Origin: Zhuqueibacter pondensis
GTDB taxonomy: Bacteria > Zhuqueibacterota > Zhuqueibacteria > Zhuqueibacterales > Zhuqueibacteraceae
Direction: 5' to 3'
DNA length: 64,000 bases
Assembly: GCA_034505955.1 (NCBI GenBank)
Contig: JAPDQK010000016.1
Coordinates: forward strand, 40,001-104,000
A program made the position numbers and the translations under genes. The notes below the pieces were generated by a model, which was not told the DNA's origin, did not search any database, and saw only the letters and a list, made by a program, of their open reading frames with translations. Numbering within the stretch: position 1 is the first letter of the stretch; the number at the start of each line of letters is the position of its first letter. Positions 44,652 to 54,800 of this stretch are shown here, one piece after another.

Positions 44652-47600
44652 CTACTTCATCAGCGTGAGTTTCTTTGTCCGACTAAATCCCTCCGCCTGA
44701 AGGCGATAGAGGTACACGCCGGGAGATAAATCGCTTGCCTCGAAGACGACCTTATACTCTCCGGGTTGTAACTCTTCGTCAACCAATATTGCCACCTCTC
44801 TGCCGAGGACATCAAAGAGCATCAGTGTAACCGGCGAACGCTTGGGAAGCGCAAACCGAATGGTGGTTGCAGGGTTGAACGGGTTGGGATAATTTTGGAA
44901 GAGACGGAATTCATCCGGCATTCCTGACGAATTTTCGACACGAACCTCCGCACCGGTTATGATGGCGACCAACTGCGTCAGCACCGAGAATCCATTGGCT
45001 TGATACACCACAGGCTGACCGGGTTGAAATGCCACTTGCGCGGGATATTCCGTATTCGCGGATTTCTTCCACACCCGGAATCGCAGCGTGTCGCCGGCCG
45101 TGAAACCATCCACCTCTGGCGTCTGACTGTTGTCGCCCCAAACCGTTATCGCTTTGTTCGTGCCATCCCACATCACTGCCCCGCAGCATAGATTCCTGCT
45201 GGTGAAGACGCCAATCTCATCGCCATTCTCCAGCACACCACCATCGGAATAACGCGGATTGCAGGCAGTTGTCACTACTACCGTGGCATTCTCGCCAGTT
45301 GATGACCGATAGGTAAAATGTTCCGTTGCAATTTTGGCCAGCACATTCGTTGCTTTTGCCAATGCCGATGCCGGATACGTCAGTGTGGCCGCAGCGTTCA
45401 GATATACCTGATACCCTTGTCCCGGGTACATTTTCCCGATATCATTGATCCCGTATGCCGGAATGTAGGTTTGGCCGGCATTATTCTTGGCGATCACCAG
45501 TTTACTGCTGATGCCGGCCAGAGCTGTGGTAATATCAATCGGAACAGCCGGCAGATAACTGATGATGCTCCAGCCCATTGCCAATGATATCGGCTTGGTC
45601 GGTTCGACCGGCTTGCCACATACGTTGAGCGCGATGGCATCGCTGACATATGCCTGATAACCATTATCGAACTGCATGTTGCCAATATCGTTGATACCGT
45701 ACGTCGGGATATAGGTTTTGCCAGCGCTGTTTTTGACGATCACCAGCTTGCTGGCAATCGACGCCATCACCACCGCGATGTTTGGATCCGCCGGGGTGAC
45801 GTTGATGGAAATCATATTCCAGCCTTTGGTGAAATCCAGTACCCGGCAGACTTGTTCGGTTACATCGAATTTGCTCAGTATCATGAACGCATCTTTGGTA
45901 TATTTCCCGGTGCCCTGCGAATATGCCACCGTGACAATATCCCATTCTTTGCTGGCGCTGGAACGATACACACGGTACTTCAACTCTTCGTTTGCCTTGA
46001 AGCCATCAACCGGTGTGGTCTGGTCATCATCGCCCCACACGGTGATCGAGATGTTCGCTGCCAGCCATTGTTTCCACCCACAGCACAATCCGGCGGGAGT
46101 GAATACGCCGATATAATCGCCGCTTTGCAGCGGCACTCCATCAATATTGGGATTGGCAGCGGTGGGCAGCACCACGATGGCGCTGTTGCCGGTATTCGCG
46201 GTAAAATTCCAACTCGGTGGCAGGGTGATCACTTGTTTCGAAATATTGACCGTCACATTCTGGTTGCCGCCATTGGAGGTCACCGCCAGTACGCCCGTAT
46301 CATTATTGCCGGGTAATAATGCTCGATCGACCGTCACCGTAACCGTAGCGTTGTTCGTGCCATTATTGGGAGAAATAGATGTGATCCATGGTTTGTCCGG
46401 GGTTTCGGTGACATTCCAGGTCAGCGTACCGCCACCGGTATTGCTAATCTGGAAGGGCAGGCTGGTGGCGGATGTCCCAAAGTCCAGTACCAGTGGATTC
46501 ACACTTAATGACGGCGACGCTGCGCCACCTTGACCACTCAGGGCAATCACCAGCGGATTTTCATCGGGATCATTGCTGGCAATATTCAATGAAGCGCTCT
46601 TGCTGCCGGCGCCGGTCGGAGCAAACCGTAACATGATATTACGGCTCGCGGCTGGCGCCAGTGTAAATGCTCCGCCACCCGTCTGAATGCTGAACTCCAT
46701 GGCATTCGCGCCTGTAAGTGTTGTTGCGATCACGTTGAGATCAGCGGTTCCGGTATTGGAAATAACGAACGTTTTATCTGCGAAACTGCCGACATTAACC
46801 GCTCCATAATTCCAGGCTGTCGGATTCGCATCAATATCCGGCGCGGCCGTGATCATCGTCGAAAGTGCTCTTCGCCAGATGCCGCCGTTTTCAGTTCCTG
46901 CAAAGAGATCTGTTCCGCTCACAATGAGAGATCGAATGTTCGTGTTTGTCAAACCCTCATTGACCGCATTCCAGCTTGCACCGTTATTGGTGGTTAGAAA
47001 TACGCCTCCACCCCACGTTGCGGCAAAGAGATTGGTCCCACTGACAGCAAGAAACGGAATATGAAGATTCGCTAATCCTGTATTAACCGCAGTCCAGTTT
47101 GCGCCGTTATTGGTGGAGATAAATACGCCACCACCATCCGTTCCGGTAAATAGCTTTTCCTCGCCACCTGCGGGAATGCCGGCAAGCGATATTGCCGCAG
47201 TATTTGTCAATCCCGAATTGATCGCCGTCCAGGTCGTACCATTATTGGTGGAAAGAAACAGGCCGTTGATCGTGCCGGTAAAAAAATTCGTCCCGCTGAT
47301 ATAGACCGCGCGAATGTGAGTTTCCGTCAAGCCGGTATTGATTGCCGTCCAGGTTGTACCATTGTTAGTGGAACAAAACACGCCACCCCACGTACCGGCA
47401 AGGAGATTCGTCCCGCTGCTATAAAGCGACGAAACATACATATTTGACAATCCCATATTGACAGCCGTCCAGCTTGCACCGTTGTTTGTAGAAATGAATA
47501 CACCGCCGCCCCAGGTTCCGGCAAAGAGATTTGTGCCAGAGGCACACAAACCGCGAACATCGTAATTTGTCAATCCTGTATTGACCGCATTCCAGGTGAC

Positions 47601-48665
47601 GCCATTGTTGGTGGAAAGGAAGACGCCTCCGCCCTGCGTTCCCGCAAAGAGATTGGTCCCGCTGACGGTGAAACAGGCGACCGTACCGTAGATGGGATTG
47701 TTTGTCAGCACCCACCCTGCGGTTGATCCGACTATGGTGAACGGAGCATCGCTGACGTCGGAAATGGTTGTCGTCTTCAAGACGGACAGACGAACGAGAC
47801 AATTTGTCGACGGTTCATTCGGTACCATCCAATTGTAGGAGCCGGAAGTGCCGTGGTTGGTTATGTAGGTAACAAAAGTGTAGGAGGAACCGCCATTGGT
47901 GGAATACTCGATCTTCACGTCGTAGTTGTCGATGTCCTGGCCAGTCCAGGTGATACTGTGTTGGGTGTTGGCTTGCCAGATTTCTCCGCCATTTGGCGAG
48001 GTAACCGTGATCGAGGCGGTGGGGCCGGAACCGCCAACCGAATTGACATTGTCAATATTCCAACTGCCCCGATACCAGCATTCCGTCGCCACATCCCCCG
48101 GCCCGGTAATGCGAATGCGGATTTTTTTCACTTTGTATCTGGGGTCAGCCAGCCACGACGGCTGCCAGGTAATCTGATACAGTTGATTATAGGTTTTAAT
48201 ATCATGAAACACAAAATTGGTGCCATCATGTTCGGCAAACAATTTTTCCTTGTTGCCATCGGCCGTATCAATGACCCTGAGCTGCAACTGAACAAAAAAG
48301 ATGTTCGCGAAATCGCCCCAGCACGGCGAATACAGCAACCGTCTGACATCGATACTGTATCCGCCAATACCCTGCCAGCTCGCATCGGACAACAAATCCG
48401 GGGATTCGAGATAGATGTCATTCTGATCCGATCTGCCGATGAGCAGCGCGCTGGCATACGCAGACAATTCATTGTTGCTGTTCATCAGTGTGTAGCCCAT
48501 GACCGGTGTGAATTTCGTCTGGCTTGAGGTGACATACATCTGATCCAGGGTCCAGCCCTGGGTGGTGCCGTCATTGAAATCGAAGCTGCCGGCACCACAG
48601 ACGCGGGGATGAATAATCATCAACCACGCGCACAACAGCAGCAGACCTGTAAGAGTGTTTTTCAT
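44652..48665 (-). CDS. Large secreted T9SS protein with seven-repeat beta-propeller
   Basis: 1337 aa; GGGAGG lies before ATG 48665. Signal peptide (MKNTLTGLLLLCAWLMIIHP), a jelly-roll-like N-terminal domain (about 28-205), and an Ig-like domain (SITVTSPNGGEIWQ). Seven repeats of about 41 residues with NLFAGTxGGGVFxSTNNG and WTAVNTGL motifs (about 320-605) probably form a seven-bladed YCF48/BNR-type propeller. A choice-of-anchor D domain, a BACON-like domain and two paired repeats (SITVWGDDDQTTPVDGF and AITVWGDNSQTPEVDGF; YIPTYGINDIG and YIPAYGINDIG) follow. The C-terminal T9SS domain has NYPNPFNPATTIRF and ends KKLTLMK. Likely an exported adhesin or binding protein. No enzyme motif is seen. 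Confidence 0.9.
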   Translation of the reverse strand: MKNTLTGLLLLCAWLMIIHPRVCGAGSFDFNDGTTQGWTLDQMYVTSSQTKFTPVMGYTLMNSNNELSAYASALLIGRSDQNDIYLESPDLLSDASWQGIGGYSIDVRRLLYSPCWGDFANIFFVQLQLRVIDTADGNKEKLFAEHDGTNFVFHDIKTYNQLYQITWQPSWLADPRYKVKKIRIRITGPGDVATECWYRGSWNIDNVNSVGGSGPTASITVTSPNGGEIWQANTQHSITWTGQDIDNYDVKIEYSTNGGSSYTFVTYITNHGTSGSYNWMVPNEPSTNCLVRLSVLKTTTISDVSDAPFTIVGSTAGWVLTNNPIYGTVACFTVSGTNLFAGTQGGGVFLSTNNGVTWNAVNTGLTNYDVRGLCASGTNLFAGTWGGGVFISTNNGASWTAVNMGLSNMYVSSLYSSGTNLLAGTWGGVFCSTNNGTTWTAINTGLTETHIRAVYISGTNFFTGTINGLFLSTNNGTTWTAINSGLTNTAAISLAGIPAGGEEKLFTGTDGGGVFISTNNGANWTAVNTGLANLHIPFLAVSGTNLFAATWGGGVFLTTNNGASWNAVNEGLTNTNIRSLIVSGTDLFAGTENGGIWRRALSTMITAAPDIDANPTAWNYGAVNVGSFADKTFVISNTGTADLNVIATTLTGANAMEFSIQTGGGAFTLAPAASRNIMLRFAPTGAGSKSASLNIASNDPDENPLVIALSGQGGAASPSLSVNPLVLDFGTSATSLPFQISNTGGGTLTWNVTETPDKPWITSISPNNGTNNATVTVTVDRALLPGNNDTGVLAVTSNGGNQNVTVNISKQVITLPPSWNFTANTGNSAIVVLPTAANPNIDGVPLQSGDYIGVFTPAGLCCGWKQWLAANISITVWGDDDQTTPVDGFKANEELKYRVYRSSASKEWDIVTVAYSQGTGKYTKDAFMILSKFDVTEQVCRVLDFTKGWNMISINVTPADPNIAVVMASIASKLVIVKNSAGKTYIPTYGINDIGNMQFDNGYQAYVSDAIALNVCGKPVEPTKPISLAMGWSIISYLPAVPIDITTALAGISSKLVIAKNNAGQTYIPAYGINDIGKMYPGQGYQVYLNAAATLTYPASALAKATNVLAKIATEHFTYRSSTGENATVVVTTACNPRYSDGGVLENGDEIGVFTSRNLCCGAVMWDGTNKAITVWGDNSQTPEVDGFTAGDTLRFRVWKKSANTEYPAQVAFQPGQPVVYQANGFSVLTQLVAIITGAEVRVENSSGMPDEFRLFQNYPNPFNPATTIRFALPKRSPVTLMLFDVLGREVAILVDEELQPGEYKVVFEASDLSPGVYLYRLQAEGFSRTKKLTLMK
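44655..44900. repeat. Near-identical DNA copy of T9SS sorting-domain region (copy 1)
   Basis: About 240 bp here match 48679-48924 with fewer than about 12 differences by eye, including synonymous sites. Both encode the terminal about 80 residues of neighbouring proteins. Confidence 0.85.
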
Positions 48666-48675
48666 GATTGCCTCC

Positions 48676-49212
48676 CTATTTCATCAGCGTGAGTTTCTTT
48701 GTCCGACTAAATCCCTCCGCCTGAAGGCGATAGAGGTACACGCCGGGAGATAAACCGCTTGCATCGAAGACGACCTTATACTCTCCGGGTTGTAACTCTT
48801 CGTCAACCAATGTTGCCACCTCTCTGCCGAGGACATCAAAGAGCATCAGTGTAACCGGCGAACGCTTGGGCAGCGCAAACCGGATGGTGGTTGCAGGGTT
48901 GAACGGGTTGGGATAGTTCTGCTCCAGCCGATATTCTTTTGGCAAATTACTATCTGTTATTTTTTCCACACTGGTGATGAACCCTCCGGATTGATACCAA
49001 AAGCCGACTTTGTTGATGTTGGCGGCATTGCTCACCACCCCAATTATCGGCTGGCCCACGGTACCGATGAGTCGGAAACCGCCGCCGCTGATCACGGCGC
49101 CGCCGTTTCCGAACACGCTGTTGGCTACTCGCGGCTGGGCCTCGGCACGCTGCGGGGAGGTTATACAAAAAGCAAGCGCCAACAGGCCAATACCAATTTT
49201 AATGGACCTCAT
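48676..49212 (-). CDS. Short secreted protein that is mostly a T9SS sorting domain
   Basis: 178 aa: a signal peptide (MRSIKIGIGLLALAFCITSP), a short segment (GGGFRLIGTVGQPIIGVVSN, then GFWYQSGG), and a T9SS type A domain (about 95-178) nearly identical to that of the downstream 1337-aa protein. The mature N-terminal part is only about 65 residues and resembles a stretch found in other short T9SS proteins. ATG 49212 overlaps the upstream stop (ATGA), so it is coupled to the S74-domain gene. It ends 11 bp before the next start. Confidence 0.88.
   Translation of the reverse strand: MRSIKIGIGLLALAFCITSPQRAEAQPRVANSVFGNGGAVISGGGFRLIGTVGQPIIGVVSNAANINKVGFWYQSGGFITSVEKITDSNLPKEYRLEQNYPNPFNPATTIRFALPKRSPVTLMLFDVLGREVATLVDEELQPGEYKVVFDASGLSPGVYLYRLQAEGFSRTKKLTLMK
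48679..48924. repeat. Near-identical DNA copy of T9SS sorting-domain region (copy 2)
   Basis: Partner of 44655-44900, same strand, about 4 kb apart. The very high identity outside what selection needs points to recent duplication or gene conversion. Confidence 0.85.
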
Positions 49213-50528
49213 TTTGTGCCTCCTCCCTGGATGGAACTATTTTCGGTTTCCTGATTCCGGACCATCAGTGTTTGCACGGCATCTTTCAATTCGGCGATTT
49301 GCTTTTGTTGCTCTTTCATCGCTTCAATCAGGACCGCAACCAGACGGGGATAGTCCACGGATTTGGCATCTGTGCCATTCGCTTCATACGCCACCACTTC
49401 GGGTATCACTTTTCCAACTTCTTCGGCAATCAAGCCAATATCATGCTTGCCATCGGCTTTCCAATCAAACGCGACGCCACGGAGACGCTGCACCTTCGCC
49501 AGCGCGCCAGCAATCGGCTTGATGTTCGTTTTCCATCTTCGGGAGCTGTACGTTGTCCAGGCGTCCGCGATGGGATCGGTGGCGGAATTTTGGACAACCG
49601 TCAGGATATTACCAGGTACACCGGTTGGCAGTCCGATGCCTACATTGCCGGCTTCTGATACTTGGAAGTGCGCATTGGCCGCGCCAGAATTCGAGCTGGC
49701 GCCGATGTACACGCCATTCTTATCGCCGACGATGTCTCGACGATGCCCGTTGGGGGCCATGATGATCCACCCCGGCCCATTCCCCAGGGGTGTGCCGGCA
49801 ACTATTGACCCGGTCGCTCCGAAGTCGATGTCCAGTCTCGCGTCCGGGAAATTGGTGCCGATGCCGACCCTGCCGTCCTCGTCTATAGTAATGCCATTTG
49901 CCGATGGCGCTGGCGCAGAGGAAGAACTTGTCAACAAACGCATTCCACCGTCGTCAATGATAACATCCCTCCGGTGTCCGTTTTGTGAGAAGGCTATAAT
50001 GCCAGGCCAGCCTCCCGGTGTGCTAATATTGATTTGTCCCGTGGGCAAGTCAAAACGGCCAAGGCCGACCACGTGGAGCTTTTGTTGCGGCTCAGGAGTT
50101 CCGATGCCGACATTTCCTTCTTGATGAAAAATATTCGAGCCGCCACCGATCATCCGGGCATTGAAGCTGTATGCTGCGGTGGTGAGCGGAATGCGGGGAG
50201 TCAACTCCGGATTCCCGCCAATTGTCACACCAAGCCAAAACGGCTTCCCAAACGGAAGATCCAAAGGAGTCACACTTCCCAAGACCACGTTGAATATCCC
50301 TTTGCTTACCGCAACCGACTGTGCCTCGGTCCAACTCGGCGTGCCGCCGCCGGGAATATCATACAGCTTGAAGGTAAGATTGTAGTTGCCATCCGGCACG
50401 AGGTTGCCACTGGCATCGGTCAAGACGCCCTGGTAACTCATGATTGGAGGGATTGGGGGAATTTGGCCCCAGCCCGTTTGGATGGCCAGCACAGAAAAAA
50501 GCGCGATGAGAAAAATCAGTCGTTTCAT
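49209..50528 (-). CDS. Secreted protein with C-terminal S74 intramolecular chaperone domain
   Basis: 439 aa from ATG 50528, preceded by AGGAGG; the frame to 50615 is not needed. Signal peptide (KRLIFLIALFSVLAIQTGWG), a beta-rich N-terminal domain (MSYQGVLTDASGNLVPDG), repeats with NVGIGTPEPQQKLHV and RVGIGTNFPDARLDI motifs typical of phage-tail-fibre-like bacterial proteins, then a Peptidase_S74 domain (RRWKTNIKPI, HDIGLIAEEV, VDYPRLVAVLIEAMKEQ) and a terminal coiled coil. S74 domains chaperone trimeric beta-helices and then self-cleave. First gene of a three-gene secreted-protein unit. Confidence 0.9.
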   Translation of the reverse strand: MKRLIFLIALFSVLAIQTGWGQIPPIPPIMSYQGVLTDASGNLVPDGNYNLTFKLYDIPGGGTPSWTEAQSVAVSKGIFNVVLGSVTPLDLPFGKPFWLGVTIGGNPELTPRIPLTTAAYSFNARMIGGGSNIFHQEGNVGIGTPEPQQKLHVVGLGRFDLPTGQINISTPGGWPGIIAFSQNGHRRDVIIDDGGMRLLTSSSSAPAPSANGITIDEDGRVGIGTNFPDARLDIDFGATGSIVAGTPLGNGPGWIIMAPNGHRRDIVGDKNGVYIGASSNSGAANAHFQVSEAGNVGIGLPTGVPGNILTVVQNSATDPIADAWTTYSSRRWKTNIKPIAGALAKVQRLRGVAFDWKADGKHDIGLIAEEVGKVIPEVVAYEANGTDAKSVDYPRLVAVLIEAMKEQQKQIAELKDAVQTLMVRNQETENSSIQGGGTK

Positions 50529-50779
50529 CGTTTTTCCTCCTTGTGAATGACATGAAAGAATTGAACAACCTATGAATTTCAATGCCAAACTAATATTCGG
50601 CGCGAGTAAAATCAATCACTCAAATGGGGTATTTTGTGGCAGGAGCAAGGAAGGAAAAACCTGAATTTTGCACGGTGATTGCTCATCTCTCCGCCTGCGT
50701 TTGAAAGCGCCGGCTCAGAGCTGCAAGTCACTCACTGGGTGGCAGCCGACTTCAGGCGGCTTGCGTTTTTGAGCGAGAA
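50529..50779. other. Intergenic region
   Basis: About 250 bp between the S74-protein gene and the response regulator gene. It should hold the leftward promoter of the secreted cluster, but I see no convincing -35/-10 pair. Confidence 0.35.
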
Positions 50780-51418
50780 CTACGGGAACAGCCGCTGTTT
50801 CACTGCTTTCACCGCCGCCTCGGATTTCGAATGCACATGAAGCTTTTCATAGATATTCTTCAGGTGGGCACGCACGGTGTGGGGACTGATGAAGAGTCGC
50901 TTGCCAATGGCTTTATAACTCAGCCCTTCTACCAGAAGCTGCAGAATCTCCTTCTCGCGGGACGAAAGCTGCTCGGTTTCTTCGGCGGGGGCGGTTTTGT
51001 GGAAAAGGTCCAGAACTTTCCTCGCAATTTTAGGCGACATCGGAGAACCGCCGTCATGGATTTCAGTGATCGCTTCCAAGATTTTGGCGGGCGCGGTTTT
51101 TTTCAACAAATAGCCGGAAGCGCCGGCATAAAGCGAGTCAAAGACTTTCGCATCATCCTCATAAATGGTGAGCATCAGGATTTCAATCTCAGGTAAACAG
51201 GCCTTGATGGCTTTGACGCCCTCAATTCCGGACATGCCCGGCAGACCGATGTCCATCAGTATCACGTCGGGAAGCAGATTGCAGATCTCCGGCAAGGCCT
51301 TCTCGCAGTCGCTGAAAGTCCCCACGCAACGATAGCCGGGTGTTCCCTCAATCAATTGGGCCAGACCGTTGCGGAACTTTTCATTATCTTCAATCACCAC
51401 AACACTGATATCTTTCAT
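50780..51418 (-). CDS. NarL/FixJ-type response regulator
   Basis: 212 aa. Receiver domain (1-120) with acidic pair Glu10-Asp11, phosphoacceptor Asp56 (VILMDIGLPG), Thr85 region (MLTIYEDD) and Lys106 (LLKK). LuxR-type DNA-binding domain (about 148-205): LSSREKEILQLLVEGLSYKA, then KRLFISPHTVRAHLKNIYEK. GGAG lies before the ATG. The kinase gene is just upstream on the same strand, so they likely form a pair; the target may be the adjacent secreted cluster (inference). Confidence 0.95.
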   Translation of the reverse strand: MKDISVVVIEDNEKFRNGLAQLIEGTPGYRCVGTFSDCEKALPEICNLLPDVILMDIGLPGMSGIEGVKAIKACLPEIEILMLTIYEDDAKVFDSLYAGASGYLLKKTAPAKILEAITEIHDGGSPMSPKIARKVLDLFHKTAPAEETEQLSSREKEILQLLVEGLSYKAIGKRLFISPHTVRAHLKNIYEKLHVHSKSEAAVKAVKQRLFP

Positions 51419-51851
51419 AAGTGACTCCGGGTTCGATCCGCCAGCGAACTTTGTCTGGATTCAAGGTTTCGATTGCCACCAGGACCCGTTGAGACTGTTG
51501 AAAAAACCAAGATCGTCATTGCGAGGAGCGTTTTTTGCGACGAAGCAATCTGTAACTTGTTGATTTCTGCTCGTGAGAGATTGCTTCGCTTCGCTCGCAA
51601 GAAACGCTCTCCTTTGTCATGCTGTAAGCATCTTCCCCCGCATGAGTACAGTGCCAGTACGCTGGAAGATTCCTTGCGGAATGACATTCAGGTGGTGTGT
51701 TTCTGACCGAAAGAATGGCACATCAGCCATCTACCACTCGCAATGACTGTTTTTAGACTTTTTCAACGGTCTCATTACGTTCCAGCGTCACACTTTCAGA
51801 ATATGAAGAATTCGCAAACAGAGCAATACCGCATTTGCGGTATTTCGCATT
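51419..51851. other. Gap between kinase and regulator genes, occupied by a repeat element
   Basis: 433 bp with no gene. Most of it is the inverted-repeat element at 51491-51773. Confidence 0.6.
51491..51773. mobile_element. 283-bp MITE-like element with terminal inverted repeats
   Basis: GAGACTGTTGAAAAAAC (51491-51507) matches the inverse of 51757-51773 at about 14 of 17 positions. Inside is a second imperfect inverted repeat (51518-51551 and 51578-51615) with GCGAGGAGCG and GAAGCAATCT blocks. No coding capacity. Looks like a nested non-autonomous element between two functionally paired genes. Confidence 0.6.
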
Positions 51852-54800
51852 TTAGATTGGCATGCGAAGGGCTATCGAGGTTCCTTTCCCGGGCACAGAA
51901 TCTATCGTCAAGGTGGCATTGATCGCCTGTGCGCGTTTCCGCATATTCTTCAGACCATTACCGCTGCTCGGCTCAGATTTATCAAAGCCTTTTCCATTGT
52001 CATTAATCGAAAGCATCAACATTCCGTTGGCAAGATTCATGCGAATGTCGGCGTGGCAAGCGCCCGAATGCCGCACCAGGTTGTTGATCGCCTCCTTGAA
52101 AATCAAATAAAGATGGTGGCGTGTCTCCATGGAAAGACGCAGCCCTCTCAACTCTTCCGCTGTGACGAAGGAGAACTCGATACCCTTGGCCTCGAGCACC
52201 TCGGCAGCAAATTGCTTCATATAAAGCACAACATCTTCGACGGTATCGTTTGCCGGATTGATGGCCCAGACGATGTCGCGCATGGTTTCCACCAGTTGCC
52301 GGGCAGTTTCGGCAACGTCTTTCATTTTGTCAGCCACTTTTGGCGCAATGCTCAGAATTTCGTTTCTGGCCATTTCGCTGAACAATGCGATGCTGCTCAG
52401 GCTGGTGCCGATCTCATCGTGAAGGTCGGTAGCAATGCGGCTGCGCATGCGCTCCATTTCCAGAAGTTTGTTCAACCGGTAGCGATGCACGCCACCGACG
52501 ATCACGCCGATAACAACAATCATCAGACCAATAAACCACCAGCGCCGCCAGATAGGCGTGGCAATGCTGAAGCTGAAAGTGGCGGGCCGGACACTCCACA
52601 CGCCATCGCCATTCCTGGCTCGTACCTCGAAAGTATATCGCCCTGGCGAGAGGTTGGTGTAGTTCACATAGCGCCTGTCCGTGACTTCCGACCAATTCTG
52701 ATCAAATCCCTGAAGACGATACTGATAACGCACCTGGGTCTCATCTTTGAAACTGATGCCGACGTACTCAAACGACACCGATCGTTGAGAAGCTGGCAAG
52801 TCCATTCCGTTTCGCAGTGGCACTTCTCTACCCAAGATTCGAAATCGGGTGATGTACACTGGTGGTGGTATGGTAACGATACGATCTTGGGCAGGATCGT
52901 ATCGGGACAGACCTGTGCCGGTGGCAAACCACAGGTAGCCCTGGTTATCCTCGACGCAGGCAAATACGGCATCGCCAGCAAGCCCTTCTCGAGTTGAGTA
53001 TTGCCGGAAGGTTGTTCCGTCGAAGCGATTGACTCCTCGCGCAGTGCCAAACCAAAAATTACCTCTGCTATCTTGGAAAATGGAGCGAACGAAATTGGAC
53101 GAAAGGCCGTCTGCAGTGGTATAGTTTACAAGCGCGCCGGTTGGCGGATCGTATCTAAAAACGCCATTGAGTCGCGTTGCAATCCAGATTTTGTTTTGTT
53201 GATCACAAAAGATCGCCCGCGTTCTGAAGCCGACTGGGATGTCCACTTTCACCCAATTGCCTTGCGACCCCTCAGCTACAGAAATCTTGTAGACACCGTC
53301 CCGATAGGTCGCAAACCAGATCGTGCCGTTTTTGTCCTCTGTCATGGCGACAACCAGCGGTCTATCAGCCTGGCCATGGAAATGGCGGAATCGACCTCGC
53401 CACAACCGGCTCACTCCCTTCTCATGCCCGAACCATAGTGCGCCTCGAGAGTCCTGAAAGACAGATTGAATATGATTGTACGGCAACCCGTTCGCGGTTG
53501 TGTAACGGGATAAAATCTTGCCGTTTGCCCATTTCACCACACCTTTCTTTGTTCCAAACCACATCGTGCGCCCAGTATCTGCTGCCGCCGAGGTAACGTA
53601 CTGCCCGCGCAGCGCTTCAATTGGAACAAAGGTGTCTCCCATTAGGTAGCAGGCGCCGCCGTCTCCGACAAACCAGAGCGTGCCCTCAACGCCCCGGATA
53701 ATTTGCGTGAGAAATTCAGTTGGCAGACCTTCGCTCTCGCCAAAATTGGTGAAGGTTTCACCGGAGAGCTTGCTGATTCCCATAGTGGTGGCCAACCAAA
53801 GATTCCCTTCTTGATCCCGCAACATGTCAGACAAATTGTCGCTTGGCAGGCCATTGGCGGTGGTGTAGGTGACAAACTTGTTCGTGCTCGGCGTGAATTT
53901 GCCGAGGCCGACCCAGGTCGCGATCCAAAAGTTTCCCAAGTCGTCTTGCAGAATATCATGAACCGAGTTGGAAGGCAAACCATTGCCGGAGGTGTACGTT
54001 TTCAAATGAGTTGGCGGATGATTCGGATCAGGATGATTTTCCAATTCTACCAATCCAATATCATCGGTCGCTATCCACAGATTTCCCTCCTTGTCTTCAT
54101 AAATCGCATTACATAAAGTCATGTTCAAATTCGGCAACTCTATCAAATGAACCCCCAACTCATTTTTATAACGGTACAGTCCGCGGTAAGTCGCAATCCA
54201 AATCGTACGATATTGGTCCTCGTACAATACTCGAATCGGCAAGGGGATATCCGTGGTGTCCAAAGTAAAGGGGCGAAAAGCCCCGTTTGCGAAAGTAAAC
54301 AATCCATCGTCGGTGCCAAACCAGAGCGTGCCCTTTGTGTCCTGTAAAATCGTATTGACCCAGGTTGATCCGATGTCTCTATTCGGGATAACCTTGTATC
54401 GGGTAAAAGATTGATCTAGAGGATTGAATCTGGCGGCGTCTCCCCAAAAATTCAATCCGATCCACAAGGTTCTTTCCTTGTCCTCAAAAAATGTATTCAC
54501 GAAAGTGATTAATGGCTCTGGTTGATCTGTTGTGCTATCATCTCCCAATATGTAGTTGGTAAAGGTCGCGCCATCAAACCGGCTGATGCCTTCAGTGGTG
54601 CCGATCCACAAATAGCCCCGGGAGTCCTGATAGATACAACGGGCCTCGTTGTGCACGAGCCCGTCTTTGGTGGAATAGTTCTTGAAGGGCAGTTTTTGGG
54701 CGGGAGATGGGAAAGGAGCAACAAGCGTCGTCAGAAATAATAGCGCCACGCAACTTCTGAGGCGCAGATTAGTCGCTTTGAGACAAGTCTTTCGAATCAG

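Noticed and set aside
46850..47690. Repeated units at regular spacing that might suggest a CRISPR or satellite
   Set aside because: They are in-frame 41-residue protein repeats of a propeller, not non-coding repeats with spacers.
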